DNA of 64,000 nucleotides from NCBI GenBank assembly GCA_026260175.1, contig JAKCWW010000484.1, forward strand, positions 45,277 through 109,276, written 5' to 3'. Positions 22,191 through 34,108 of this stretch are shown here, in pieces; within the stretch, counting starts at the first letter, position 1, and every line of letters starts with the position of its first letter. The notes beneath the pieces were generated by a model, which saw only the letters and a program-made list of their open reading frames with translations, did not search any database and was not told the origin of the DNA. The DNA comes from Reticulitermes lucifugus. Lineage: Eukaryota > Arthropoda > Insecta > Blattodea > Rhinotermitidae. The position numbers were made by a program, and so were the translations under genes.

Positions 22191-24120
22191 CATTTCATTG
22201 AACAGGGTTTTAGTTGTGTACAACTTTGCGGTGAGTCTATTAAAATCGCATAAAACAACTTGAGAATCACTGAAAGGCTTGCAATGAAAAGTATATGAAG
22301 AATTGTTGAGCCGCTTCCATTTTTATTTAGAGCGGGTAATTGTAATGAATACTTTACACGAAGACCTACAAGTTTTCTGTGTGCATCTCGAAAGTAACTC
22401 GCTAACTATTTATCGAAACAAAAGTATTTCAAACCAACTTTTGAGGATCAAATGAAACACTATTTTGTGCGTAATAGGCACACACATTTTCCGAAAGTCC
22501 CATGGTTTGGAGTGTAAATTATAAAATCGGAGTTACGCGTAATTTCCGAACTTGTATATTCAGTTATCGACCATGGTGTTCCGAATACCCACGAAGGTTA
22601 CCGAAGTATCTTATTCCCCATATTAATTCAAAGAAGCTCCTTCCAGCCTGAATTCATGGGTTTATATGCATACAAGTATGTTTCTGATTAAAATTTAGTT
22701 GAATGTGCTATTAAATCTGTTAACTTATTTAAATTTAAAGTCTGGTTCTTAGAGACATACAACGTATAGTAAACACGCCAGAATGGTCATGCTATGCATA
22801 TCATTTTCCATCTTTTGAGTGACATTCTTTACTTTTACAAAACTGACGCACTTTATATCGCAACACACGTCTGTGAAATTCGTCTACTTTGGTAACAGTC
22901 CTGGCATGTTTTACCAGCGATTAAACCTTTAAAGTTCGAGTGAAGTTATATAATTTAACTTCCCTTACACATTGCAGTGTTCAAAGTCCCAGTCGTTAAG
23001 CCTCCGTTGTCCGCCCTTCTCACTTTGAAACACTATAATGCGGCCAGCTCTTGTTTCTTTTACGCTTCGGAAAGACATGCACCTTAAAAAACTTCCTGTT
23101 GCTTTTTATTATTTTATTATAATTATTATTAAAAAAAGCAGCGGGCGTTTGGTTTTGCTGGTATTAACTTCTCAATATTAGGACTCGTTTGGTTATGACT
23201 GACGCTTTACAACTCACTCCCAAGGCAGCCTAATCTGCGGCAGGCAACACAAACACGTTGACACAGCACGTGACAATTCTTGCCACTGAACAACCGGGGC
23301 GATGCGCCAACATATACAATATACATTATAGTACAACACACTATAACCTCGACAAAAATTGCTGACGTATATTCTACATATTACTTTCAACTTTCATTTA
23401 TCCGATCTACATTTGGGTGGCCATTACTGAATATACTTGTATCCGGCATTACAACTTGTATCATTTCTCATAGAGATTTTCCTTCTTAACGCTTTACACT
23501 ACAAAGAGAATTGTGTTTGTTCCTCCAGAGAAACACTAAACTATGTAGACGAAAGAGCTGTCACTGCTGCAGAATAAGAAAAACGCATGTTTCTGTAAAA
23601 CAACATGTACACAGTGTAACTAGGTGGTTAAGACAATGTCAAGTCTAAATATAGGGGACATGTGAGCCAAAACATAACTTATTTAAACCGGAATAATGTT
23701 TTAATATTCATAACGTGAAAAGTTTAGAACTATGTAAAGAAAACATTCACATACATACGGGCTCCGTAGATCGTGAACAGAAAGTAAACATCAGGGCAAG
23801 GGTCAGGACCGCTGAAACGTTCTCTTGCGTAAAGAAACGTCTCCTCCATAAATTTCGCCCTTTTCCTAAATAACAGTGTAACTCAATGACGGGTACAAAT
23901 TGCCTCAATTTTATCGTTTGCTATTGCTACTTCCCTTTGAAAGCGAGAGCTTTCACTAAAGGGGACGTGAGCCTCTACTTCTATTTTATTACTGGGGCCC
24001 AACGTCGCGGAGGTTGGCGTGAAAGTAATAATGCTACTACAAATATCCTTGTTGCATACGAACGCCCAGTGACACTGTGAGATTTGAGGTTCTGAGCGCG
24101 GTGTTGTTGAAGATTAAGTC
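22191..24120. other. No feature seen
   Basis: Short frames at 23280-23489 and 23886-24080 are unrecognised. Confidence 0.4.
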
Positions 24121-24240
24121 GTGTGGGATGTTAGGCTGTGTCGGCCGGTAAATGGTAATCGACGTTTCGAAGGGACGTAGTGCCTGAATCTTAAGGGTCA
24201 ACGTGTCTGAGAACATATGGTCTAATTACTCTGAAAATAA
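24121..24240 (+). repeat. Half of a foldback element
   Basis: The left-arm wording gtgtgggatgttaggctgtg, then gtaaatggtaatcgacgttt and cgaagggacgtagtgcctga, matches 9634 and 26530. No right arm found nearby. Confidence 0.65.
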
Positions 24241-24749
24241 AAGCACTACACTCCTTCTAAACCTCGGCAGTCTTCTGGGGAAGCTCCCATAGGTCCATCT
24301 CTTTACATTTGACCATTCATCACCGGATCTAACCACTCGAATGCGGTGTTCTTCTCTATGCCTCCTTATTTAGCGACGCTGTTATGATGACATTATTTGG
24401 GCTAAGATTAGTGATGTTAAGGGATCTGCAACAAAGCATTCGCGAATATTTCATGGCAAATTTTGAGCTATGCCTTAGATAGTCCGAAAAATCACTACAC
24501 TATCTAAACACATTTAATTAAGGTACATTTTAGTAAATCCTTCCGCCTACGATAGGCCTTTTCAATATTCCCTTTTATTCACGTGTCCCATACAGCTTGA
24601 TTAGGCCCTGATATCATACCATCATTCATGATAACATTCCCACTTAATTTAGCCTTTTTACAGCATTTATAACTTTAATAACGTCCTTAAATATTCTAAA
24701 TATCACTTAATAATCCTGTGTCAACTACTTAGATCTTTTGTGTTTGATG
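24241..24749. other. No feature seen
   Basis: AT-rich sequence. Confidence 0.4.
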
Positions 24750-24960
24750 CCAAATGTCTGGTTGCCTTATTACCGCTACTACTTCGTATCAGAGATCCCA
24801 GTTTCGAATCTGGGCCCAAGGACCATTTAATCTGACTGATTTTCTTCGTGGTTTTAATTCTTTCGTCCAGACAGTACTACCCTAAATAGATCACAGCAAC
24901 TTCCTTCCACCTTCATCTACCCTTCATCAACAGTAATTCTGTCGTTCTACTCTGTGTGAT
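24750..24960 (+). mobile_element. Decayed tRNA-derived SINE (second family)
   Basis: The B-box region cccagtttcgaatctggg (24798-24815) is followed by tctgactgattttcttcgtg, gttttaattctttcgtccag, acagtactaccctaaat and cacagcaacttccttccacc. This is the same order of blocks as in the copy at 16855 and in the Blattodea SINE I remember (tRNA head, CGTGGTTTTCC, CAGTACC, ACTTCCTTCC). Its ends and target duplications are not resolved. It is not a functional tRNA: the T loop is one base too long and no acceptor stem pairs. Confidence 0.65.
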
Positions 24961-26527
24961 GTATGCAGTTCAGAGCCGATAATGATGTTTTATGACGATG
25001 ATAATGAAATTAAATATTAATGATGATAATAATACTAATAATAAATGCACCAACAATAAAATGGCAATAGTCGCACGGAAGGTTACAAATGTGAAAAAGC
25101 GGCTTTATATGCCTACGCATGGTAACACCACACACACATATGAGGCAGGCGTGCAGACAAGAATTAACGCGTTTAAAATGAATGAAATCCTCATGGGAGA
25201 GCTTGTTCTTCTCTGGAATGTTTAATATACCGAACGTTCGGAAGGGCTAGTCGATTCTAGATCCGGGAGAGAATTGGAACCCTACGACTACGGGAAATGA
25301 ACCAAGCGAGAAAGGATTAAATGGGCGGTATGGAATTAGAGGAAAATATTTTCTCCTTTTATTCTTACCCTTTAGATATTTGTTGGTACAGTCCGAGGAG
25401 AATGTTGGGCGCACGGTCTTGGACCTTTCAAATACTGGGATCGTGGAATCAAACCCTATTGGGGTCATGAATGAGTTTTTGGACTTTTTCCTCTGTTATG
25501 TTCTTTATTTTGTTAAGAGGATACTGAAACTTTTAGTTCAGTGGGACTCGGATTGCTTCTTCGCTAGTTGTACTTCTGTTATATTTTCAAGAAGTGCTTG
25601 CTCTGTTGCATACCTTTCTTCAGCTCTTTAGTTCGATAATGAACTAGTGTGCTGGCTACTTGTCCTATGTAAGTAGAGTAATTACAGTAGAAGGATACTC
25701 CATTCAGGCAGCCCTACCACGTATCTATACGGATCCATGTTTCTGTAATTCTGAATCATACAGCCGGGAGAAAGTAATTTACGTCATATGAAGACAGTAA
25801 ATTAACGTTCCTTATAGAAATAGACCTTCACATATAATATGTGCTTTATTTTCGAAAATAAGAATCCTCTTTTTCTGCACTACCAAATAGTACATTCGCT
25901 GGCTTCCGGTGATAGGTTGCACGGCTATTATTGAGTTTTACAGGCACCTCGTAGGAAAAATACAGTTGAAGATTAACATAAAATGTACCTGGCTGTTACA
26001 TCAGCAAGGTTCCAACATCCAGATCGAGAAAATATAAACGTCAGACAGAAAGACTATGTTTCATTTTTTGCACCTTTTTTCGTTAACTTTCCTGTAGGGT
26101 ATATTAAAGAGTTTCAAGACTGCGGGGTGTTTACATTTTTTTCCTTGCGGAACACGAAAATAAATATTTGTGTTATAAGCACTGGATTGAAACATTTCCT
26201 CCTCATGTATTAGACACCGTATAGTTTTACGTGTATTTACCACGCACAAACTGTTCCTTACAACACCAACTTCTGTGTGCACACAAAGCAGCTGTATATT
26301 ATTTCAAACGAATTTTTATTTCACGTTTGGGTGGCCTTAGTAATAACTGTAGTGGGTCATACTGCTTGTACTAATAGAAACCTGAACGTGTATGATACAG
26401 AAATAATTACTTTTATTTGTGTAAAGAACGAATTTAAACAAGTATGGAACAAGTTACATTCTATCATATATTTGCCTCCTACAGTTGTAAATTGTGATAA
26501 CGAATTAAATATAGTTTGAAGTTTAAG
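24961..26527. other. No gene recognised
   Basis: Includes an AT-rich low-complexity patch at 24992-25065 (gatgataataatactaataa). Frames at 24992, 25380, 25983 and 26277 are unrecognised. Confidence 0.4.
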
Positions 26528-26695
26528 TCTTCAGAGACGTTACGTCGTGTCGACTGGTAAATAATGACAGACATTTCAAATGGTCGTAGTGCCTTTATCT
26601 TCAGGGTCAGTCAGTCAGAGAAGATGGCTGCTTCGCCCTGAAGATGAAAATATTAGTACTATTTGACAGTCGGCATGGAGTAACATCCCAGAAAA
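26528..26695. repeat. Foldback element
   Basis: The left arm gacgttacgtcgtgtcgact (26531-26550) and right arm agtcggcatggagtaacatc (about 26669-26688) pair with several mismatches. The inside holds acatttcaaatggtcgtagt and tatcttcagggtcag on the left, and a second cttcgccctgaagatgaaaa on the right. Same family as 9634 and 24121. Confidence 0.6.
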
Positions 26696-29600
26696 TGTGA
26701 ATCTTCAAGAGTACCGTTGTGAGGTCGTCAAATCTCGCGTAAATGTACTTTCTTAAACTCCTGTAGATTGAAAGATAAATTGTTTTCTAAAACCAGATTA
26801 TCATATGTTTATAACGTCCAGCTGGGTCAGGTTACTGGTTTATGGGTTTATTTTGTATAAATATTGCATCAATCTTTTGAGCAGTTCACAGTTACATCAT
26901 TATATTCTCTTTTTGGATACTTAGTCATGTCGATCCAGCTGTTTCGCTGAACTGAATACAGTTTTGTGTCTTACATAAATTACACCCTGTGGTGTCAATG
27001 AAGAGTTGCTTATTTATCTAAATACATACTTTTTCGAGTAGGCTTTCTTCAGAGTCCTAGCTGTCATAGAATGCTGGATTATGTGTACATTACGAGTATA
27101 TTGAGACAGATACTATGGAGGTAGACTGTAAGGGTGTGAAAAGGCTTCCTTTGGAGCCTGATAAAGTGCACTGTTATACGCGGCAATGAACACTATTTTT
27201 CCGTAAGAAGCGGGAAATTTCTTTACTAGGTAAGGCACTGTGGGTTTAATTTAATTAGTTGCATATTGCAGGTAGAAACGGTTGGAAACCAGAATGTGCA
27301 TGCAATTTCCATTGAATTGTTTACTGCCAGTAGCTTACTACATGTACTGGCATGCAATTATTCTACAGTACAAACAATAGCGCCGCTATCATTACCACCT
27401 CCTCCCCGTTTCTCCCCCTCCTATATCCACAAAATAGCCGCAGGCGTGGTGCTTGGACTTGCATGAATGCAGCCCGCAATACGCACAGCAGTCCCATAAT
27501 TCAGTTTAATAATGTATAAAGTGAGGAGCTCTTTGTGAAAACAGGATACAAAATGAACGAAAATGTTAAATACCTTCATTTCTCGCCTCGACCCCTAAAT
27601 TGACTTAATGGGTGGGGATGGGTTTCAGAGTGCGTCTCATTCTAGCACACATAAAACCACTATACATCCTATTCGCTATTGGAAATTTCACTGGAAAAGT
27701 TGTTGAATCAGATTCAAATTGGACTGTATTTTTGTTCATGCACAAAATATAATACAAATCGTTATTTTCTGTCATGCTTAAACGTTTTGTTCTTTTGATT
27801 ATATACCGTATTCTATGAGATACTGAACGCATTCACTTTATATATAAAACAGGAGCATGGAAAATTGTTTTGTTTTAAAATACAATTACAAGTGTCGTCC
27901 TCAGTCTGAGTTATGAACCCTCCTGAAGTATTCCCAGGACTTGCGCCGAACTGTTTGTTACGGCTACTGGCCTACTGACTGCCCGACCACCCGTAGGTAC
28001 GAATCTTGCACGCTCGCTGGCTCGCTGACTCGCTCACTTTACGAGCTGTCTCTCTGGTCTTGGAGACACGTGTCGACACCTCTAAACACAATCAGCATTA
28101 CTCAAACTAAATAAATGTTCAAATCAAAATGTTACCATTTTAAAAAACAGATATTTCTACTCTCGCATACATTTATGTTTCCTTATATCTCTTAGAGGCT
28201 GAATAATTTGGTTTGCAGTAGGTGTCATGGCGTTTTCAATGTGTCAGTATTATGTTGGCTACTTTTGACTGTTTGAAGTATATCTGGTATTTTGTGCAAT
28301 GGACCATACCCACTATAACATTAGTATAATAAAGCAGACATTTTCACAGACCCTTAAAGTTACCCAATCCTATTTGTTTACAGTTGTTTATGAATACAGA
28401 GCAAGGCATACAATGTTAAATAAAGGTTATGGTGCTACAGTGCTGCAGGGGAGCAGGGATTCTAAAAACATTTCCCCGTGCCCGCATTTAAAACTTATAT
28501 TCGTGCTATAATGACATACCTAGCTTAAAACATATGCATTTTACATTCGAAAAAAAAGTTTGTAAAGGAGATTCTTTTATAATTTAAAGCTAACCGTGAG
28601 GACATCATTATTATCATAATTTACAGCACCTTACTGGATAAGAACAGACCCACTGGACGTTCTCCACAGCTAACTGAAGTTCCTCAAAACAATATTATTT
28701 ATACTGTCAGTATTACAGACTTCGGAAGTATACATACAAAATACGGGGGTCTGCGCCCGCTAACACCAGTTGTGTTTTGGAGTGCGCAGCTCTTGTAACG
28801 TAAAGCAACATTTATACAAAAGGTAATCCAGGCTCAAACGCTAAAATGCACATTTGAAGGTGAAGAGTTGCAGCCCCCTAAAAATAGTGAATGGCGTTAC
28901 AACAATTACAAAAATAAAATCATCTCAAGTTGGGAAACAATTTTTCAACAAACACCTTACTAATGAGTCAAAAACAGTTAATGGTCACTGATGAATAACG
29001 GCATTGTATGGTTTTATATAACAGTGTGGGTGAATATATTAATTCTGATGTCAAGGTATGTAACTTAATAATTAAATAGGAACATCCACTAAATGGCAGG
29101 CTATTAACGTCACAAGTTATGCGGTAATATTTTGACCCATCCTTAACACAACAAAATTTATCTGAAATCCTAAAATTCTGGAAGAAAGCCAATATAGGTA
29201 ACATCACACAATTTTTTATTTCACTTCTTCAGGAACATTCGCATGAGGCCACACGAACATTCGAAGTGTACGAACTGCACCACTGATCAGGCGTTTCAAA
29301 CGTTAGAGAACAGCACTGTGACACTTTGTGAATATGGGAGTGTTCTTACATATTAGGCACTTTGCAGATTCGTTTCAATTGAACGACAGAGGAAGATATG
29401 TGTTAAATCTACAAGAGGGCGGTGCAGGCAATGCTGCTTAAGGAAGCAGGATGCTCGTATGAAGATGATGTGCAGCCATTGCAAGGTGTGTTCATCCATG
29501 CTTCTAGAAATTCCATTAAAAGTAACTTACAGGTTATAAAACCAAATAAAAAATGCTTCGCTGTCTTGCTTACCATCACAGTTTGAGTGAGAGACTGATC

Positions 29601-29965
29601 CACTGACAACTTTACCGAGTCGTGGTCCGTGCTCATAGCCTCTCTAACATCCGCCATTATTTGAAGGGTGGTTTTGGCACTTACGACTCTGTCTTATGCA
29701 ATAATGCATGTATTACGAATTAGTGTTGGGGAAACACTGGGGATCCAGGTGGATGTGCTGCATTTCCACTTGATGTGATATGTTCATCCCGTCTTCCTTT
29801 GGCCTAACTGCTTATCGTTTTGCATAAGACGAATGCGACTGTGAGTAATATCTGCTGTTCCCGTATTCTGTCACTGAGTGTCAGCTGTGTTCGCCCATAT
29901 TTTAGTTCTTTTCAGTAACAGAGTATAATACTATCAATCGCAACTAATGATTGTTATTGTATGTA
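26696..29965. other. No gene recognised
   Basis: About 3.3 kb. Holds a pyrimidine-rich patch (27385-27425) and a short run of tcgctNgct words (28010-28035). No frame over 85 codons shows a family signature. Confidence 0.45.
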
Positions 29966-30575
29966 CAAGAATTTGGTAACAACATAATTCGGCCGGAATA
30001 AGCCATCGTCAGGTAAAGGATAAATGCAATTTTAGGTGCATTGAATCTAAATGAGATCTCGATTTACACTTAATGATTTTTACGACTACCTTGTCTGTTA
30101 TCTACAAACTGATCACAATATACGGACCCTCAACTAACCTCCGTTCAAAACTATACAGAACCCAAGCTTCCTCCAATATTTTCATCACCTAATCAGAACT
30201 TAACATGATTATCACGGTTTTCAATTTACATAATGCTCAAAGAAAAGATCCCTTAACTACTTTCCATCCAAGACTACAACAGAGCCTCTATCTATATATG
30301 CCCTCTATGTTCCACTATAATAAATGTTTATAATATATCAGAACTCAACATAACTTATCCAGATGTTCATTATATATCTTTCCACATATTACTTCCACTT
30401 ACTTTTCTACAACTTTAAAACACTACAACCATCTTAAAATTATAACTTCATTGTAACATGAGATGTCATTTAGATTCGAAACACCTATAATTGCATTTAT
30501 CCTTCTTAGTATTTTTGGTACTCTGTATTACCTGGCAATGGCCTATTCCGACCGAAACTTGTAACCAAATTCCTG
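29966..30575. repeat. Long-inverted-repeat (foldback) element
   Basis: The ends caagaatttggtaacaacat (29966) and, in reverse, caggaatttggttacaagtt (from 30575) begin inverted arms of about 100-120 bp that also share the inner blocks ggataaatgcaatt(t/a)taggt and gaatctaaatga. Each arm carries the CTGANGA ... stem ... GAAA motif facing its own end. The centre, about 350 bp, is AT-rich and noncoding. No target duplication is evident beyond TA-rich flanks. A nonautonomous element of unknown class. Confidence 0.8.
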
Positions 30576-30674
30576 GATATATATTAAATATTCTTAGTTG
30601 TGATTGACGGTCTTATACGCTATTATTGTTCATTATCACAAAGGTATTAATGAAATGACGATTGTATTTATTTT

Positions 30675-31165
30675 CGTTGGTGACGAAATCGGAGTCCGGG
30701 TTTCCTGAGGGCAATGGTGAATCAGGTATCAGATCCCATTACACGTTTAACACGTTGTCGTTTGTCCACCACAGGAGAGTAGTGCTCTGTTCCCAGCGAA
30801 GTTCATGTGACAGCGGATGTGTTGTTTGAAATCTAATAACACTATCCTTATACGACTAGAAAACTTATACCGGTATGTATGTGCCCACAGCTCTTCAAGA
30901 ACTTCACATACCTTACCACATTTACATTTGACGTGATTTAGGACTTGTTTGGTCAATTCTGGGTGCAACTTAGCAATTCTAATACGTCGCGTTCCAAAGC
31001 CTGCCTCACTAAGCCTTATACTGAATATTTCACCATTTGAATAATCGTAAGCGATGGTTCCATTCGTATGCCCTCTACCTTGTGTGGGTCATTAAACTTC
31101 ATAAAAACCTGTCTTTCAATGACGTCGATTTTTACCATGTTGACTTCCTGTTCTGCGAAGTTCAC
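30675..31165 (-). pseudogene. LINE ORF1 (Gag-like) relic with degraded CCHC knuckle
   Basis: Minus-strand reading: VKIDVIERQVFMKF, a gap, NGEIFSIRLSEAGFGTRRIR, IAKLHPELTKQVLNH, KVCEVLEELWAHTYRYKFSS, DFKQHIRCHMNFAGNRAL, GGQTTTC, then a decayed zinc knuckle C-x2-C-x4-(Y)-x4-C ending in HHCPQ. This order matches the nucleic-acid-binding ORF1 of I/Nimb/LOA-type non-LTR elements, which packages the element's RNA. The knuckle has two in-frame stops and its His is changed to Tyr; there is at least one frameshift near 31050. The rest of the element is absent. The frame upstream to 31398 (MAQRRPVTVPFKILKDW) is not obviously part of it. Confidence 0.65.
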
Positions 31166-31620
31166 TTCGTATACGAGCATATCGTAGGCTGATATTCGTC
31201 AGCCTTTTGGCAAGGGCACATAAAATTGTATTCTTGCTTTCTCATACTTCCTGCCAAGTCAATACGTACACTCGCAACCCTGATGAATACTTATATACCA
31301 CTACTTCGAATCATTGACACAGGAAAGGTTATATCTGCACCATTCGACCAATCCTTTAGTATCTTAAACGGAACTGTAACTGGACGCCTCTGAGCCATCT
31401 TTCTCTGTTAAGAAGGGTCTAAATTTTATGGAATTCTGCGTTTTCCATTGGTTACCGACACCATCTAATTCATGTTTTACAGGGCCTACCGAAGACTATC
31501 ACTGCAGACAAATGTTACTGTTAGTTCTAAATATGAAATTATTTGTCAATGAGTAGGGCAAAGATGGCGTACGTTGCCTTCTTATTTATGTTAGTGCGAG
31601 CTTAGAGGAACGGTGTAGGC
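31166..31620. other. No certain feature
   Basis: Holds the minus-strand reading MAQRRPVTVPFKILKDW from 31398, whose origin I cannot place. Confidence 0.35.
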
Positions 31621-32380
31621 CAGGTGTCTCAAACACGCTACGGCCCACCACTTATCTGCTTATTTACTGTCCTGTAATTTTTTAAAGCAACAAAGTTTGG
31701 GTAGGAGTTTTTAAATTATCTACTGCTAAACTACTATGCCGGGGGTTGCTAAAAGATTATAAATTTTCTAGGACTGCATGTTCAGAGTGAAGCATTAAAA
31801 TGGATTATTTCGTTTTCATCAAAGACAGGGCAAAAACGCTAACTACATGACGCTCCTGCATTGAGCTGTTCCACGCTTAGCGCAAGTTTTCGTTCACTGT
31901 TACAACTTTAAACATGGCTTGGTCGTACCGCAGTTCGAGAAATGGTCATGCTACTCAGGACTCTTGTAAAATATTGTGAACCTAATGACACTTGCTGGGA
32001 TTCCAAGTGTGTCTAGTACCCCTAATGACAGAATGACAGAAGCCGAAGTTCTTTACTGATGGCTTTTCATTATTTTATGGAATTCCATTCTCAAACGAAC
32101 AACTGAAGGCAATTGTGTTGGAGCTGAATGTTGTCTCTCTTCTCTGTAAGTTGGTGGACCTTGCAGTCTCTATGGGTGTTGTGCACTATGCAACATATAT
32201 TTTGTTTTATAATGTCTCTGTATATTGAAGAATATAAAATTAGCAGACCAAGGATGTGTATTTCAAGAACAATGTTAAGACATGTTTAATATTATTAATA
32301 TTATTAAGTATTGAGTGAAAATGCACGGTAAAAGTAACAAAAAAGTGAAGACATGTATTTCTAGTATATGGCGTAATAAA

Positions 32381-32557
32381 GATGGTAGGATAGAATAACG
32401 GGAAGACGAGGTAGAAGGCGTAAGCAGCTACTGGATGACCTTAAGGAAAAGAGAAGGTACCGGAAATTGAAAGAGGAAGCACTAGATCGCACCCTGTGGA
32501 GAACTCGCTTTGGAAGAGGCTACGGACCTGTCGTAAGACAGACTGCAGTATGATGAT
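32381..32557 (+). mobile_element. 5'-truncated LINE family 2, inserted in the hAT transposase gene
   Basis: Only the last ~175 bp of family 2 are present, reading GRRGRRRKQLLDDLKEKRRY, RTLWRTRFGRGYGPVVRQT and a short atgatgatg tail. It is flanked by gcgtaataaa (32371-32380) and gcgtgataaa (32558-32567), a target duplication with one mismatch. It is far better preserved than the copy at 7000, so it is younger. Confidence 0.8.
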
Positions 32558-34108
32558 GCGTGATAAAATTGTGTGCCTCATTTGCAGTAAGGTGTTGTCA
32601 GCCCCCCAAAAAATACAATTTTCGCCGCCATTACGTATCTTTACATAAAGATCAACTTGGTGTTCTTGAAGGGAAGTTGAGAGAACGTAAATTAAAGAAA
32701 CTGAAATGTGATCTGCAGTGGCAGCAGAATATGTATGTATATATTATTTATATATACATATAGCTGCAACTAAAAATGACATGACAATTGAAGCACGTTT
32801 AGTCACAGTAATAGCTAACTAACTAACTGACTCCAGAGTCCTTCTTGAGAAGCTAACAGGTCATCAGCTAGTCAAGAAATCCCTCGCGTTTTGTGGAACC
32901 CGAAGGTTCATTACCGCATTCACAAGAGCCCGCCACCTGTCACTATCCTGTCACAGTAATAGCTAATAAGTCAAAACAATTTACGAAAGATAAACAGGTG
33001 AAGGAGTGTATACTGAAAGAAGCAGAAATTCTGTGTCCCGAGAAACATCTTTTTAAAAATATCAGTCTTTCTTCAAATACGGTGGATGAGCGCTTGAATG
33101 ACTTGGCAGGACTTAAAGAGAAGTGCAAAACCGTTAAGGCCTATTCAATTGCAATTCACGAGAGCACAGATGTTAAAGATATTGCACTGCATTCTCTTTC
33201 TAATTGAAGTGTTAATGGGGACCTTAAATTAGTGCAGGACCTTTTGCTGCTGTTTCCTATGCAAGAAAAAGTCCTGATGATTTTTTTTCTAAACTGGAAA
33301 CACTTTAAAAATTTGAGCTGCTCCGAAAAAAGGGTTGAGGTTGTTCGTGATGGGTCTACGGCTATGATTGGCAAAAATGAGGGTGGTGAAGCAAAAGTAA
33401 AAAAAGAAAATGAAATAATTTGAGGGAACGACTTCTTTCATTAGTCTCCATTCTGTTCTTCATCAAGTAGCACTGTGTAGAAGGAGTTTTAACGGGAAGC
33501 ACCTAATAGACACATACAACTGTGAATTTTATTCTTGCAAGTTCCCTTAACCATCGTGAATTTGTAGTATTATTGGAAGAATTGAAAAGTGAATATGGTG
33601 AAGTAACGTATCACACTATATTCGTGGGATCTGTTTTGAAACGAATTTTACTTGTTGAATAAGATAAAATTAATCAGCGAAAATAAGGGCAGAAATATTA
33701 ATAACTGGTTGATGAAGGATGGATAACCGAACTAGCGTTTATTGTAGATACGACTGATCATGTTAATAACCTTAACAAAGAGCTATACGGTACAGACAAG
33801 GTAGTTACCGAAATGTACCACAATATCAAGGCCTTCAGAGTTAAACTTTGACTGAGGAAAAACCAATTAAAACTGCATAACATTGTTAACTTTCCAGACA
33901 TGAAATCTTTTGATAATTTGTATCGCGACAGTATCTATCAATATTTCCAGTATTTCCATTTTTCTGTTTTGCTTCGAGAAGAATTCGACAAACGATTCCA
34001 GGACTACGAAATTATGAAACCAGAATGCTTTTTTTTGCTTTACCTTCAATGGCAGACACTGAGAAGGCTCCAGAAGACAATTTATATAATTATATAATGA
34101 CAGCAAAT
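32558..34108 (+). pseudogene. hAT transposase relic, GTF2IRD2-like
   Basis: DNA-binding and catalytic protein of a cut-and-paste hAT element, broken. In order: a C2 pair and HxxxH of a BED-type finger (DKIVCLICSKVLS, YNFRRHYVSLH), LGVLEGKLRERKLKKLK, then across the LINE insertion [113 protein letters not shown] and DKVVTEMYHNIKAFRVKL, ending near KAPEDN. The DESTD-like, LHxxxHQ and LAFxVDxxxHxNxLN motifs identify the family. Defects: a shift in the C6A6 run near 32603, an AT microsatellite near 32735-32765, stops at 33205 and further on, and loss of the C-terminal dimerisation domain. Confidence 0.85.
32819..32949 (-). mobile_element. 131-bp LINE family 1 3' end inside the hAT transposase
   Basis: The minus-strand 3' end lies at the left with its (AGTT)n tail (ctaactaactgact); the element is cut off after about 130 bp at ccacctgtcactatcct. 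It is flanked by a perfect 17-bp duplication, gtcacagtaatagctaa, at 32802-32818 and 32950-32966. Removing the insert and one copy joins [14 protein letters not shown] in a single frame. A clean example of target-primed insertion with severe 5' truncation. Confidence 0.92.

Noticed and set aside
24790-24830. Possible tRNA gene
   Set aside because: Only the T-arm region is tRNA-like, the loop is too long and there is no acceptor stem; the following blocks show it is a SINE.
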